A stretch of DNA of 64,000 nt from Pogona vitticeps (taxonomy: Eukaryota; Chordata; Lepidosauria; Squamata; Agamidae). Positions 20,290 to 31,009 of this stretch are shown one piece after another (position 1 is the first letter of the stretch; every line of letters starts with the position of its first letter). Where the stretch lies: positions 198,653,501 to 198,717,500 of the forward strand of contig NC_135786.1 in NCBI RefSeq assembly GCF_051106095.1, in the 5' to 3' direction. Position numbers and translations under genes: made by a program. The notes beneath the pieces were generated by a model. That model did no database searches and was not told the origin of the DNA. It saw only the letters and a program-made list of their open reading frames with translations.

Positions 20290-21260
20290 GACTTGTGCAC
20301 AAAGCATTTTTTGTAAAAAAAGAAGCGCAGCAAGGCACTGCGCGCGCGCGCGCGTTATGGGTTCAGGCAGGGAGGAGGTCAGAGTTGAAGGGATTAGGGG
20401 GAGCAAGAGAGAGAGAGGCCGCGAGGTTTTGCTGGAGCCCTGCCTTCCATTTTAATTCCTTGCACAGCTCTGTGCTGCCGCCCGCCCCCCCACCTCCTCA
20501 TTCGGTGAGCACAGCCAGAGGAAGCCACATCCAAGCGAGGGGCTTCCAAGAGGGTGGCGGGTTTTGGGGAGAGGGCAAGCACGTTCCCCGGGATGGGGAG
20601 GAAGAGCTGGACCTTCAGGGTGCCAACTTCGAAAGACGGGGGAGGGGGAGGGGGCACCTCCCTCACCTCACCCGCCGACCCACCCGAGACCATTGAGGGG
20701 GGCCCTCCCGTCAGGTTGGGTCCCAGCCCTGAAGGACAGAAAGGCGGGCAAGGCATCTTTCCCACCATTACCCATAAGCCCCGACTAGGGTAAGAGTGAT
20801 GCAGGCCCAGGTAGGTGGGCAGCCCTTACTGACCTCTCCGGGAACCGGGGCCGGGGCTGCCGCTTTTGGGGCTCCTGCGCGGGGCCATGTCACCTCCTGT
20901 CAGGTAAGGCCACCAAGCAATGCGAAGGGAGGGAGGGAGGGAAGGAAAACGTTTGGGTGCGTTCACGGCAGCAGGGGGCGGGGCTGGCACGAGGGCGACG
21001 GTGACAAGCCGGCAGCTAGGCTCCCATTCAGGCGACGACACTCGAGTGGCATGTCTCTCCCACCAATCGCAAAGCAGGCATGAAGCCTTCGACGATCTTA
21101 TTGGTGAGAGGGCGCGAGGGAACGCCTTCCACCCTTGTGCTTGCCTTGCATCGAGCAGCGGAGGAATAAGTTGGAACGTGGCAGTGTATGGGGGGGGGGA
21201 AGCGGGAGGGAGGGGATGTAGAGCCCCTTGGTTACGTTCCCTGGCGGCGGATGGCGTAAT
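20290..21260 (-). promoter_or_regulatory. CpG island, promoter-like (copy B)
   Basis: Duplicate of 16440-17400 with the (CG)n run (20341-20354), GC box and both CCAAT boxes preserved. If functional it would drive reverse-strand transcription into copy B and then copy A. Confidence 0.55.
20830..20888 (-). CDS. Candidate first coding exon (copy B)
   Basis: Same sequence and context as 16981-17039: GTGACATGG start, MAPRRSPKSGSPGPGSRR, GTAAGG donor-like site. See copy A for the uncertainties. Confidence 0.25.
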
Positions 21261-21702
21261 GTATGTAGCTTAGTTAAACTCGGAGTGACCGTTTCTGCTG
21301 CTATTCGGAAGGAAGGAAAACAGGAACATCTGTTTCCATTGCTTTCGCTGCTCCTTCAGCAGAGACTGGGAAAGGGAGAGAGGCTTTTCTTCTAGGAAGC
21401 TCCCAGGATGGTCGGTTCCTTCGCTGTGCTAATTTCGGGGAATGAGTCGGATAAAGGGTCGCCACTGACAATGTCCGCATATATCCCCTAAATAAGAGGA
21501 CAGTGATTTGTATCATAGTGCATGTGCCAGTTTATTATTATTATTACCGCCCATCTGGCAGCCAGGGCCACTCTTTATATGCTCAAAGTCTGGATGAAAG
21601 TAAAAGGCGGATCCATGAAATCCCAAATGGATGCTGATTTCGTATGATTTTTTTTAATGTGGGATCCTCGTTAAACCTCCATCAAATTGTGTATCCCATC
21701 TG

Positions 21703-21800
21703 TGCCTCCTGTCAGGTAAGGCCAGCAAGCAATGCCCTTTGGGCACCCAGCATAGGAGACTGGAGCCACTATGTAATGTTAAGAAAAAACATAAAAACAG
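21703..21800. repeat. Third, scrambled fragment of the duplicated unit
   Basis: About 30 bp matching 17045-17074 (CTCCTGTCAGGTAAGGCCA) is fused directly to about 65 bp matching 15746-15810 (TTTGGGCACCCAGCATAGG). The two parts are some 1.2 kb apart in the intact unit, so this is a rearranged remnant. Confidence 0.8.
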
Positions 21801-23040
21801 CCACTTTTATTTAGTGCTTCCTCAATGCTTTGCCTGCTTGTGCATTCTATTGCTTTGGGCAATGGAGTGGGGAAAACTGGACTTCCCTGTCAGGTGGGAG
21901 CAAACAAACAAGAGTATGGCAAGGGTGGTTTGAGCTAGCTGGGGCCAATTCATATCACTATGACATTCAAAGGAAGAAATGCAGGCCAAATGAGAAATGA
22001 AACACATCCTATGCTATGACCAGCCCTCTATCCTGCAGTGCATAGAAAGCAACAGCAGGCAAAGATGTCTACTCAGCAAAATCAGGACCCCACTCCTCAC
22101 TGCTGTGATGCCTGGAGAAAGTGAGGAAAGGAAAGAGAGCAAGGGATTGTCTCATTCAACTCCACAGGATTTGGATATGAGTAAAAGTTCATGACATAGT
22201 TTGGTTGGTCAGTTCAGATATGAGGAGGTCCAAGCTACGTTTTTTTTTTTTTTTTTTTTTTTTTTTGCATTTTTAACCACTAACAGAGATAACTTTGGAA
22301 TCTGCCTCACTAACATTTAAGTAATGTTGTGACTGATTAGCCATGTTCTGCTAATCCTAAACTCTTCCACTCATATGTTATTTGTATATACTCAGAAGTA
22401 GGCCTGAGTTCAGTGGGGCTTAGCCTTCAGTACATTTGCAGATAATTATAGACTTAATTGGTGAGTTGATTTCTAAGTATATCCTTCCACACCAAATGGC
22501 TCCACTGTTTGTCTTGAGGATTTTTTTCCCACTCAGATATAGCAAAACACAGCTTTCCAATCTATATTGCTGGTTTTCCACTGTTTGATCCTTATTTCAA
22601 ATCTGTTGTCTTTTCAAGTTGTGGCTAGGTTACTGTGTATTTGGTATTGGAAAACCTCGGATTTGGATCTACAGATTTGTTATGAGTATTGTGGTGGGTT
22701 CCCCCCCTCCTTTTAATTGTAGTGACCTTTTAAATCTTTTTAGCCTTTTTGGCCTTGTTTGTCTTGCAGTTGCAGCAACCTTTAAAATGCTGATGGCCTT
22801 GTTGGGTCAATAAATAAGGACCTCCAAATGCTACATATGCATTTCTACATGTCATAATTTTCAACCAGGAACTGGCAACCTTTTTACCCTTTAAAGGCCA
22901 TATTCTCTCACTGGGAATTTGGTGGAGGTCATTGTTGAAGGCTGACATGGCCAAAATTGTCCTACTCTCATGCCCTTTCTCTTTTTCCATCCTGAAAAAA
23001 AAGAAACATCAGGGGGATGAGGATGTGATAATCTTTAACA
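21801..23040. other. Noncoding stretch with a poly(T) run
   Basis: No supported gene. A run of about 28 T lies at 22239-22266. The motif AGGCCTGAGTTCAGTGGGGCTTAG near 22400 is of the type seen in old amniote repeats but no family is assigned. Confidence 0.5.
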
Positions 23041-23059
23041 ATTTTGTTTTCTGTTACCA

Positions 23060-23860
23060 AGCATCCTTCGAGAAGCTTAGGCAGATTTGGCAGCAGAGAA
23101 AATGTGATCTAACCATATTAACTCATGCCTGGATTACAGTGGGGTCTCTACTTAAGAACGTCCCTACTTAAGAACAATCCAACTTAAGAACAGCTCCATT
23201 TGCTAAATTTTGCTTCTACTTGAGAACAGAAATCCAAGATAAGAACAAGAAAAAAAACCTTTCCTGCTCTTTTTTTAACCTTAGGTCATCTTAGGTTAAA
23301 AAAAAATTCTCCCCCTAGTGGTAGAGTACGTATTAACCAGCTTTGCATTAGTTCCTATGGGAACTACTGCTTCAATGTACGAACGCACCTCTACATAATA
23401 AAAAACCAGCCAGAACGGATTAATTAGTTTTCAGTCCATTCCTATGGGAAATTTTGCTTCAACTTAAGAACGTTTCAACTTAAGAACACCATTCCAAAAT
23501 GGATTAAGTTCTTAAGTAGAGGTTCCACTGTAGTTTCTATGGACGGAAAAGAGCAGATACTGATTAAATGGTTTTCAATGCATTCGTATGGGAAATGCAT
23601 ATTCAACATAAGAACTTTTCAACTTGAGAACCACCTTCCAATACGGATTAAGTTCTTAAGTAGAGACCCCACTGTACATCCAAGTTAGACACCTGCAAGC
23701 ACATCTGTATGAAATTGCCCATGAAGTTCAAAACTTGTCATTGGGCTTCACATATACTCATGGAAGATAGGTGGTTAAATCATGTTATCCCTACTCTGCA
23801 TCAGTTACACTGGCTGCCTCTTCATTTCCAGACCCAAATTAAGGTGCTGGTGTGAAGGAA
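23060..23860 (+). mobile_element. CR1/L2-type LINE fragment, split by a MITE
   Basis: A short piece of LINE reverse-transcriptase C-terminal text: LTILTHAWIT before the MITE, and after it SKLDTCK and HVIPTLHQLHWLPLHFQ, the HWLP block typical of CR1/L2 elements. Heavily decayed. The pogo-like MITE at 23137-23674 inserted at a TA inside it. Confidence 0.6.
23137..23674. mobile_element. Composite pogo-like MITE
   Basis: Ends are CAGTGGGGTCTCTACTTAAG at both outer termini, flanked by TA (23135-23136 and 23675-23676). A second right terminus, also followed by TA, lies inside at 23530 with a slightly different sequence (reverse complement CAGTGGAACCTCTACTTAAG). The piece after it (TTTCTATGGACGGAAAAGAG) matches the interior of the MITE at 990-1495. 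This is either a nested insertion or a recombinant of two related MITEs. Confidence 0.8.
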
Positions 23861-23869
23861 CCAGCAAAA

Positions 23870-24248
23870 ATGGGGATAAAGATCTCAAAGGCACTGGAAA
23901 TCAACAGAGAGAAAATGACCAAGTGATTGGAGAGCTGTCTGGAACTGGTGTGCGAGTGTTATCTTTGTCCTTGGAACTGGGGAATCTCTTCTTGAGAGGC
24001 TGAGGCTGTCCATGTCCTCATGGTGCTGGGGCACCCCCTGAGATCATGAGTTGCTCTTGCAAAAGCTGCCAATTACTTGGCTTCATGAAGGATTGCAGCT
24101 GATTGGCTAGCCACTAGAGGACTGGGACCAGCCGGAACAATGGCTCAGTTAAGCATCTCCTGGTAGCAGCTTAACACTTGCTTTCAACATGTAATTCAAC
24201 CTGCTGTTATGGTAAACTCTCGTGCCCTGGAACCAGACTGCTCTGTAA
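23870..24248. other. Unassigned stretch
   Basis: No supported coding region. Possibly more decayed LINE sequence on either side; no clear motif. Confidence 0.4.
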
Positions 24249-24904
24249 ATTAGTTAGGCATCCTTCAGTTTCAAGAGACTAACATGCTCTGTATCGAGGA
24301 CTTGGAACAGCATCTAGCGTGGCTGAAGAGGCCAATTCAAAAGTGACAATCCCTTCCACACTGAAGACAAATACAGTGTCGCCTGTCCAGCTCCCTGATT
24401 TTGCTGCTCCCAGGACTGCCTCTATGCCTCAGCCTCCTGGACAAGGGTCTCTTCAAATTGGGAGAGGCCATGATGTACCGCCTGCCTCCAGGCTGAATGC
24501 CTGGAGGCAGGGTTTCCCATCTGTTCAGGTCCATTCCTAAGGCCTTCAGATCCCGCTTGCAGATGTCCTTGTATCACAGCTGTGGTCTTCCTCTGAGGCG
24601 ATTTCTCTGCACTAATTCTCCGTACAGGAGATCATTTGGAATCCAACGATCAGCCATTCTCACAACATGCCCAAGCCAACGCAAACGTCGCTGTTTCAGT
24701 AATGTATATATGCTAAAAATTCCAGCTCATTCCAGGACTACTCTATTTGGAATTTTGTCCTGCCAGGTGATACCAAAAATCCATCGGAGACAACACATAT
24801 GGAACGTGTTCAGCTTCTTCTCCTGCCGTGCACAAAGGGTCCAGGACTCACTGCAGTACAGGAGTGTGCTCAGGACACAGGCTCTATAGACCTGGATCTT
24901 GGTA
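24249..24904 (-). mobile_element. Non-LTR retrotransposon 3' part
   Basis: Reverse-strand text of the C-terminal end of a reverse-transcriptase polyprotein: YRACVLSTLLYCSESWTL, RRLRWLGHVVRMAD, LLYGELVQ, MDLNRWETL, then a C-terminal CLQCGRDC zinc-finger-like motif, and a tail beginning at CTTCAGT-type sequence near 24249. Several in-frame disruptions. The same family occurs at 60970-61426. The clade is not certain to me. A pogo-like MITE has inserted at its upstream end (24905). Confidence 0.75.
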
Positions 24905-25075
24905 CAGTGGTGCCTCGCTTAGCGACGTTAATCCGTTCCGGGGAAATGTTGCTAAGCGATTTCATCGCTAAACGGAATAAAAAAGCCCATAGGAACACAT
25001 TAAAACACCATTAATGTGTTCCTATGGGCTTAAAAACCACACCAGGCAAAGCATGGGTAGTGTCGCTAAGTGGTC
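24905..25075. mobile_element. Pogo-like MITE, right end missing
   Basis: Starts CAGTGGTGCCTCGCTTAGCG after TA (24903-24904), the same terminus as the large MITE at 1984. Contains a perfect inner palindrome, AAGCCCATAGGAACACATTA and its complement, around 24985-25032. The right inverted repeat is not found. Confidence 0.8.
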
Positions 25076-25309
25076 AGTGGATTGTCTCTGTGGTGACCTG
25101 GCATCCTTCACAGGTAATTTGAGCCCTTTGAAGCCTTAATAGTTACCTAAACCAGCCATTCTCAAACTTTTTTTTTGCAACAGCCATAAACATAATGTGA
25201 AAAAAAATGTAGGCCAATAATGTAAGCCGAATCAGGATTGTTCAAGCTGCATAACAAATAGGCTTCCCCTCCTGCCATATCTTCATTTCTTATACTTTCG
25301 CCACCGTGG

Positions 25310-25425
25310 ATTTATAACACTGTATATGTTTATTGGTTTTATTGTTTTTACATTTATAAACCGCCCAGAGTAGACCTTTGGTCTAGATGGACAGGATAGA
25401 AATCAAATAAATAAATAAACCTTAT
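25310..25425 (+). mobile_element. CR1/L2-type LINE 3' tail
   Basis: Contains TATAAACCGCCCAGAGT, GATGGACAGGATAGAAAT and (CAAATAAATAAATAAA), the classic amniote LINE 3' end with its short tandem tail. No coding part attached. Confidence 0.75.
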
Positions 25426-25492
25426 AAGGTGATGTGTGAAGAATCATTTCCAGTCTGTGCCCCCCTTCCAAATGGGTCAAGGCCCCATAGGG

Positions 25493-25857
25493 CAGCGATT
25501 CCCAACCTTTTTAGCCCCGTGGACCAGTTGGGGAAGGCACTGCCCCAGTGGTCATGCGCAAAGGAGAAGAGGTGCTCATGCGGGCGTGCACACACTCATG
25601 TGCATGTTCAAAGGGCAGTGCATGCTCGTGTGGGGGGTACTTGTGTGCATGCGCAAAGGGTTGTGCAGTGCTCAGGGGCACTCATGCACATGTATGAAGG
25701 GGTGGGGTGCTCATGTGGGTGCAGGCGCACACGCAGGTGCAAACAGGCTGTGCGGGGGGAGTGCATGCGGGGGTGGGGGGAGGTCTGTCTCTGTGGCCCG
25801 GTTTGGCTCAGGCCATGGACCGGCACTGGGCCTCGGACTGGGGGTTGGGGACCTCTG
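25493..25857. mobile_element. hAT-like MITE with GC-rich core
   Basis: Terminal inverted repeats CAGCGATTCCCAACCTTTTT and, at the right, GGTTGGGGACCTCTG; near the right end CCATGGACCGGCACTGGG. Flanks CCATAGGG and CCTAGGGG could be a decayed 8-bp duplication. The core alternates purine/pyrimidine (GTGCATGCGC-type). The same family occurs inverted at 58758-58996. Confidence 0.75.
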
Positions 25858-26544
25858 CCTAGGGGGTCATATGCCCCCCATTGAGAATGGCTGAAAACTA
25901 TCTCCTATGTTAAGTGATCCAAGCTGTAGTGGATTCGGAATGCAGATTCTCCTTATGCCAGCACAACTGCCCTTCTGTTGTTTGAGATCAATTGGCAGGC
26001 AACAACAAATAGATTGAAAGAGGAAAGGGCAGAGCTAAACTAGGCCCAAGCCAGCTGATTTAGCATCTTAGCTACTTAGGACTGCACCAAACATCAGCGT
26101 TAGGGATCCTATTTATTGGCCTATCAAGAGAGCCGTTAGGCTGGCAGATAGCAGGAATAGGGATACACACCTTTGGAAATTTCCTCCCAAAGAGGCCTCA
26201 ATATTGGTAACTTTTTAAAAATCTGGAGGTATAGATCACGTTTGGATTGGTTATTTATTTTTAGGTGCTATTATTTAGTTTGTCTGTTAATCATCATTGA
26301 ATTGTTGTCTGTTACATACTTTTGTAAACTGCCTTGTGAATGTAGCATACTTTGTAGATCAGTTTAAATGTTTGGAGTTAATAAATAAGTGATAAACAGC
26401 ATGCAATGTCTTTGTTTCGCATACACATCTATTTATTCACATTCTAAATGTTTCTGTTCTGTTGGTTCACACCTAACATAAACAGAGGCTAACCTCTTTA
26501 AAAATGTTTTCAAGAGAGGGAGGATTGATGTTTGAAACCAGAGA

Positions 26545-26720
26545 GCCAGTGAAGGTTAGTAGTTAAAATGTTGGACTGGGATTTGAGAGATGCAAGGTCT
26601 AATCCCCACTGAGCTGTGAAATTCACAAGATGACCTACATCACTGGGTTTTTATGAAAATAGAGTTGGGAAGAGGTGTGGCAGGGATGCCACCTTGAGCT
26701 TATAGGAAACAAAGCAGAAA
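26545..26720 (+). mobile_element. tRNA-derived SINE, decayed
   Basis: Head GTTAGTAGTTAAAATGTTGGAC and GGTCTAATCCCCACT resemble A- and B-box regions; later ACATCACTGGGTTTTTATGA and GCCACCTTGAGC match the body and tail of common amniote tRNA-SINEs. No clear target duplication. Confidence 0.6.
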
Positions 26721-27380
26721 ATATATGTAACATTTTTTAAAAAAGTTAAATGTCCATGTCGTCTTTCTAAAGAAGTGGTGGAAATTGTATAAGGAAAAGA
26801 TTCCTATTTGTCAAAAAGAAATGTAACATAAGTACAGTTGTTCCTGATATAATTGGATTCTGATCACCGAGCAATATTAAATTAGTGTTGTGATCTGATT
26901 CCATATAAGATGGTGTTATAAGTAACAATCATTGTGCATCAGCATAGTTTATAGGAAAACGGAGAATGCTGTATCTGTTGCATGAACTGAAGCTTTTTCA
27001 GCAAGGAGCCCTGCCTAAGCTTGTTTATCAAGATTGTCACAAGGCCAAAGAAAACAATCCTAGCACAGTTGCCCAATATAATGCAGATAGCATTGTGCAA
27101 ATTGTATAAGTAAGATATAGTTCAGATTCCAGTTCTGCACTTTGAGAAACAATCCAAATCAACTTGGTTCCAAAGTGAACTGTTGCCCTTTTTGAGAAGC
27201 TGAAACCTGCCCATAAACAGTTAAGCACAAGGGTTGTGTGCCATACTGTATGTGTAAATTCTCCAGAATTCCCTTGCAGATGCTTTCAGAGCAGCTCACT
27301 GCAGTTTAGTTTGTGGTTTCCCTGCAGCAGATGTACATGTCTAAGAGATCAGTTATCCAAGAATCAATTCAAACAATCCA
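26721..27380. other. AT-rich noncoding stretch
   Basis: Nothing recognised beyond short chance open frames. Confidence 0.5.
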
Positions 27381-27384
27381 AATC

Positions 27385-27547
27385 AATGGTTGTTGTGGGT
27401 TTTTCGGGCTCTTTGGCTGTGTTCTGAAAGTTGTTCTTCCTGATGTTTCGCCAGTCTCTGTGGTCAGCATCTTCAGAGGACTGGAATAGGAACTCTGTTC
27501 ATGCTGTGTTGCAAGGACAGAGTTCCTACTCCAGTCCTCTGAAGATG
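27385..27547. repeat. Interspersed repeat with a 30-bp-arm foldback
   Basis: Begins GGTTGTTGTGGGTTTTTCGG, then GTTTCGCCAGTCTCTGTGG and GCATCTTCAGAGGAC; the same text occurs at 62880-62985, so it is an interspersed family whose class I cannot assign. The end is an inverted repeat: arms 27468-27497 and 27518-27547 match at 29 of 30 positions around a 20-nt loop. Confidence 0.75.
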
Positions 27548-28029
27548 AGTGCAGTTTGGTACAATTCATCTCTTCTTATTGAACAGGTTTTGTTCTCTCA
27601 TGCACTTATAAGGAAGATATTGTGAGTATGATGAAATACACCTTCTGAAATTCTGTTAATAATTGACCAGGAAGCAAACTTTGGTGATTATTACCTTTAT
27701 CCGAGTTGTGCAAAATTTCTAGTTCATATAGTGGCCAATTACTGCCTGGCCTTCTTTGCTCTGAGAATGCTGGATGGAACATTCATGATGATCCTTTCTG
27801 AACTCTGCTATGCTGGCAAGCATACAGAATAATCAGCAGCATTTGTTTAAGACATGGATCATTTCAAAGAAGTTATAAAATATAGGAAGCCATTCAATCT
27901 TGGCTTAAATGAGAAGGTTTGTATGTTGTGAATATAGTACAGTATTCTTGTTCTTAGGGGCTGAATCTTGTAATGTATTATATGAGTCTATGAAAGCATA
28001 TTGCAAATAGTGAGACTTCCCAAAAGAAT

Positions 28030-28895
28030 TCAGGACCTTGGAAATTCTCTACTGTACTGATTACATCACATTTACAACAAGGAGATTTGCCGCTATCACG
28101 GATATTGGAAACATAAAAACAGCTTTCTTAATTATCCAGTTCTCACATCCATACATTATGATCGTATGTACAGTAGTGTGGCTGATCCTGGTCGTGGTCT
28201 CTAGATATGCATATTTACAGTTGATGATCTTTTCTAATTCCTTCATTGCTTTCCTTCCTAGTCTCAATCTTCTTCCAATTTCTTGTCTGCAGCCTTCATT
28301 TGGATTGATGATTGATAAAAAGCAAAAGCGTGCTTGCTTATATACCGCCCCATAATGCTTCAAGCACTCTCTGGGCGGTTTACAAGTTAATTATGCAGGC
28401 TACACATTGCCCCCCCCCCCAGCGAGCTGGGTACTCATTTTACCAACCTCGGAAGGATAGAAAGCTGAGTCAACCTTGAGCCGGCTACCTGGGATTGAAC
28501 CCCAGGTCGTGAGCACAGTTTTAGCTGCAGTATAGCGGTTTAACCACTGTGCCACGAGGCTCACTGAAGGTATACAAAATCTCTGTTTCAGTTTCTTCAT
28601 TGTCAACTTTAAAGTTGTGTACAGTAGTTTTTCTGTAGTCATGATTTTTGTCTTAACATTCAACTGCAGTCCTGTTTTGGCACTTTCTTCTTTCACTTTT
28701 GCTGAAAGTCATTTCAATTCATTGCTGTTTTCTGCCAATAAGATAGTGTCACCTGCATATCTTAAATCATTATTGTTTCTTTCACCAATTTTCATTCCTC
28801 CTTCATCTGAATCTAGTCTGACTTTCTGCATAATGTGTTTGGCATACAGTCTGAACAGATAAAGGGATAAATGCACCCCTGATATCTTTGCTTAT
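28030..28895 (-). mobile_element. Old RTE-type LINE fragment, split by a SINE
   Basis: Reverse-strand reverse-transcriptase text: after a decayed active-site region near 28760, KEESAKTGLQLNVK (28690-28655), then beyond the SINE EIGRRLRLGRKAMKELEKI, KYAYLETTTRI and YGCENWIIKKA. This is the BovB/RTE layout but clearly diverged from the BovB copies in the window. Multiple stops. A tRNA-SINE lies inside it at 28311-28563. Confidence 0.75.
28311..28563 (-). mobile_element. tRNA-derived SINE
   Basis: In reverse complement it starts GAGCCTCGTGGCACAGTGG (A-box type), has GGTTCAATCCC (B box), CAACCTCGG-type middle sequence and a G run, and ends AAACCGCCCAGAGAGTGC with a GGGCGGTATATAAG tail like an L2-type LINE. 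A sister copy is at 52921-53148. It inserted into the old RTE fragment. Confidence 0.8.
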
Positions 28896-30087
28896 ACAAG
28901 CATCAGATACAAGCATCAAAATATTATCTGGCAAATCTCCGTATTTTGTTCTCCGCCACTCTAAGCAGATTTTTTAAAAACTTTCTCAAAGTTGTCAAGG
29001 TCATATTATTCAAATTATTGTTTCACAATGTTATAGTCAAAAAACGTAGAAAATATTTGTCAGACCAGTGGAACATATTGAATTAAATGAAAAGGTGAGG
29101 TTTTGTCAAACGGATTGATATTGGGATCCTTGGCATGGATAGCTCATTTCAGATACAGGATTTCCCAAATGGAAACAAAAGAGTTCCTCTTAGGATAGAC
29201 CAACATATGTATCTGTTGATAAGGTAAATGGGACTTTAAGCCGATATTCTAAAAGACAGGAAGGGTTATTTTGTAGACTGCCTCCCCCTCTATATGATGA
29301 ATTAAAGCAGTAAAAGTGTTTATAGTTGGATGTAAACATCATGAATTGTCAGCTGGTGCAATTAAGGAAGAAACTGGCAAATTTGCTTTCTTTAGCCAGT
29401 AAGAAACATTTGATAAGGATCTCATTGTCACATTGAAACTGGAGAATGGGAATAAAGAAATGAAATGCCAGCAATTTGAATGAACTAGGACCCCTTTCTT
29501 AAGGTACAAGTGGATATACCAAGGGAAGAAAGTGCATTTATCCTAAAAAAAATAAAGAGTACACTTTCACCCTGCCAAAGATAATGGCTGAGCCACTGTG
29601 GTCTTCAGCTGAAAGTTACACAGCTGACCCACATTTCCTGGGTGATACCATTTAAAGTGTAGGGGGATCTTCCCATTTCACTCTTTACCAGACTTCAACA
29701 TTCTGAATGGGTGAAATGAATCAGTCCCAAATTGACTGCGATCCAACTACCAGGGATCTTATAGTCCTGACCTGCAAGTCTCAGTAATCATTGGTTACCA
29801 TAAAAGTGACTAATACTTCCCACCTTCTATGGCCAGAGGTATCTGCACATATACTCAGTGATTTGACCAAATTAACTACACAGAACCACCAAATTGCATC
29901 TCATAAAATGTAGACCTGGGCCTCCCATCCAGCTGCTCACTTGAACCAAGGCCAAATTAAACCAAGAACAAGTGAGAAGTAAAAGGTAACAGAAACAGGA
30001 TTGGAATCCTGAATGCAGCTTTTCAGCGACTGTCACGTAGAGACAAAGATAATTACGATAACCAGTACAAAGAAATATAGTAGGACA
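28896..30087. other. Noncoding stretch
   Basis: No supported gene or clear repeat family. Confidence 0.5.
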
Positions 30088-30620
30088 AAGGGGGCAAAAC
30101 AAGAGATCTCTTTAAGAAGATCTAAGAAATCAAAAGGAAAATTAATCTTAGATCAGGAATGCTGATTGACCAACAGGGAAGTGCACTATCTGACCAGGAT
30201 GAAATAAAGAGAAGATTGAAACGTTATACTGAAGACCAGTACAAAAGATATAAAAGGATGACAGATTCCTTTGAAGAGGAATCCTATGACAAAGAATCTC
30301 CAGTTCTAGAAAGTGAAGTGAAAAGCTGCTCTGAAAGCAATTTGTTGTTGTTTAGTCATTTAGTCATGTCCATAATAGCAAGAAATAAATCACCAATGGT
30401 AGAAGTAATTACCAATAGAACTGTTTCAAGCCACAGAGTCTGAATCTGGTAAAATCTTAACAAGAATATGCCAACAAATATTGAAAACAAAACATTGACC
30501 CATAGACTGGCAATGCTCAACATACATTCCAATCGCCAAGAAAGGAGATTCCAAAGAGTGCAATAACTATAGGTCCATTGCTTTAATTTCCCATGCAAGA
30601 AAAAAAATGATCTTGAGGTA
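30088..30620 (+). mobile_element. Old RTE-type LINE fragment
   Basis: Linker and early reverse-transcriptase text: TRDLFKKI, MLIDQQGSALSDQDEIKRR, YDKESPVLESEVK, then near 30505-30600 CSTYIPIAKKGDSKECNNY and RSIALISHA. These match the segment before the RTE catalytic core. Stops and frameshifts are present. A 31-bp BovB-like tail in reverse orientation sits at 30341-30371. Confidence 0.75.
30341..30371 (-). mobile_element. 31-bp BovB 3'-terminus fragment
   Basis: Reverse complement GGACATGACTAAATGACTAA followed by ACAACAACAAA is the extreme BovB/Sauria SINE 3' end. It interrupts the reading of the old RTE element, so it is a tiny, late insertion. Confidence 0.6.
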
Positions 30621-30676
30621 TAAATTTGAAGTATCTGCATAGCCTTGGGCAAGCTGAGGTGTGCTGGTCACACATA

Positions 30677-31009
30677 AAGGTAAAGGTTCCCCATGACATT
30701 TAGTCCAGTTGTGTCTGACTCTAGGGCGTGGTGCTCATTCTCGTTTCCAAGCCATAGAGCCAGCATTTGTCCAAAGACAGTTTCCATGGTCATGTGGCCA
30801 GCTCGACTACACATCGAACTCCGTTACCTTCCCACTGAGGTGGTACCTATTTACTCACATTTACAAGCTTTCAAACTGCTAGGTTGGCAGGAGCTGGGAC
30901 AAGTGACATGAGCTCACTCCGTCGCATGGATTCGATCTTACGACTGCTGGTCTTCTGACCCTGCAGCACAGAGGCTTCTGCGGTTTAACCTGCAGCGCCA
31001 CCACGTCCC
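30677..31009 (-). mobile_element. Sauria SINE
   Basis: Full-length-looking reverse copy. In reverse complement: head GGGACGTGGTGGCGCTGC, GGTTAAACCGCAGAAGCC, AGACCAGCAGTCGTAAGAT; 3' end AGAGTCAGACACAACTGGAC and GGGGAACCTTTACC. No clear target duplication found. Confidence 0.88.

Larger units (their letters stand above)
19277..21702. repeat. Tandem duplication unit, copy B (partial)
   Basis: Matches 15285 to about 17845 of copy A. The left joint is CCCCT then CTTCCGACG at 19276/19277; the right end is at 21702 within the first unit of the degenerate tandem repeat (CATCTGTGCC). It lacks the roughly 160-bp segment of copy A at 15811-15965 and carries an added TA in CAAACTAATGC (reverse strand) near 19845. 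Confidence 0.9.

Noticed and set aside
25429-25894. Overlapping open frames of about 150 codons
   Set aside because: They lie in the GC-rich core of the hAT-like MITE and have Cys/His/Gly-rich low-complexity translation.
28311-28563. tRNA-like A and B boxes suggesting a tRNA gene
   Set aside because: The tRNA-like head is followed by a SINE body and LINE-type tail and cannot form a full cloverleaf; the same holds at 11031, 30677, 52921 and 58570.
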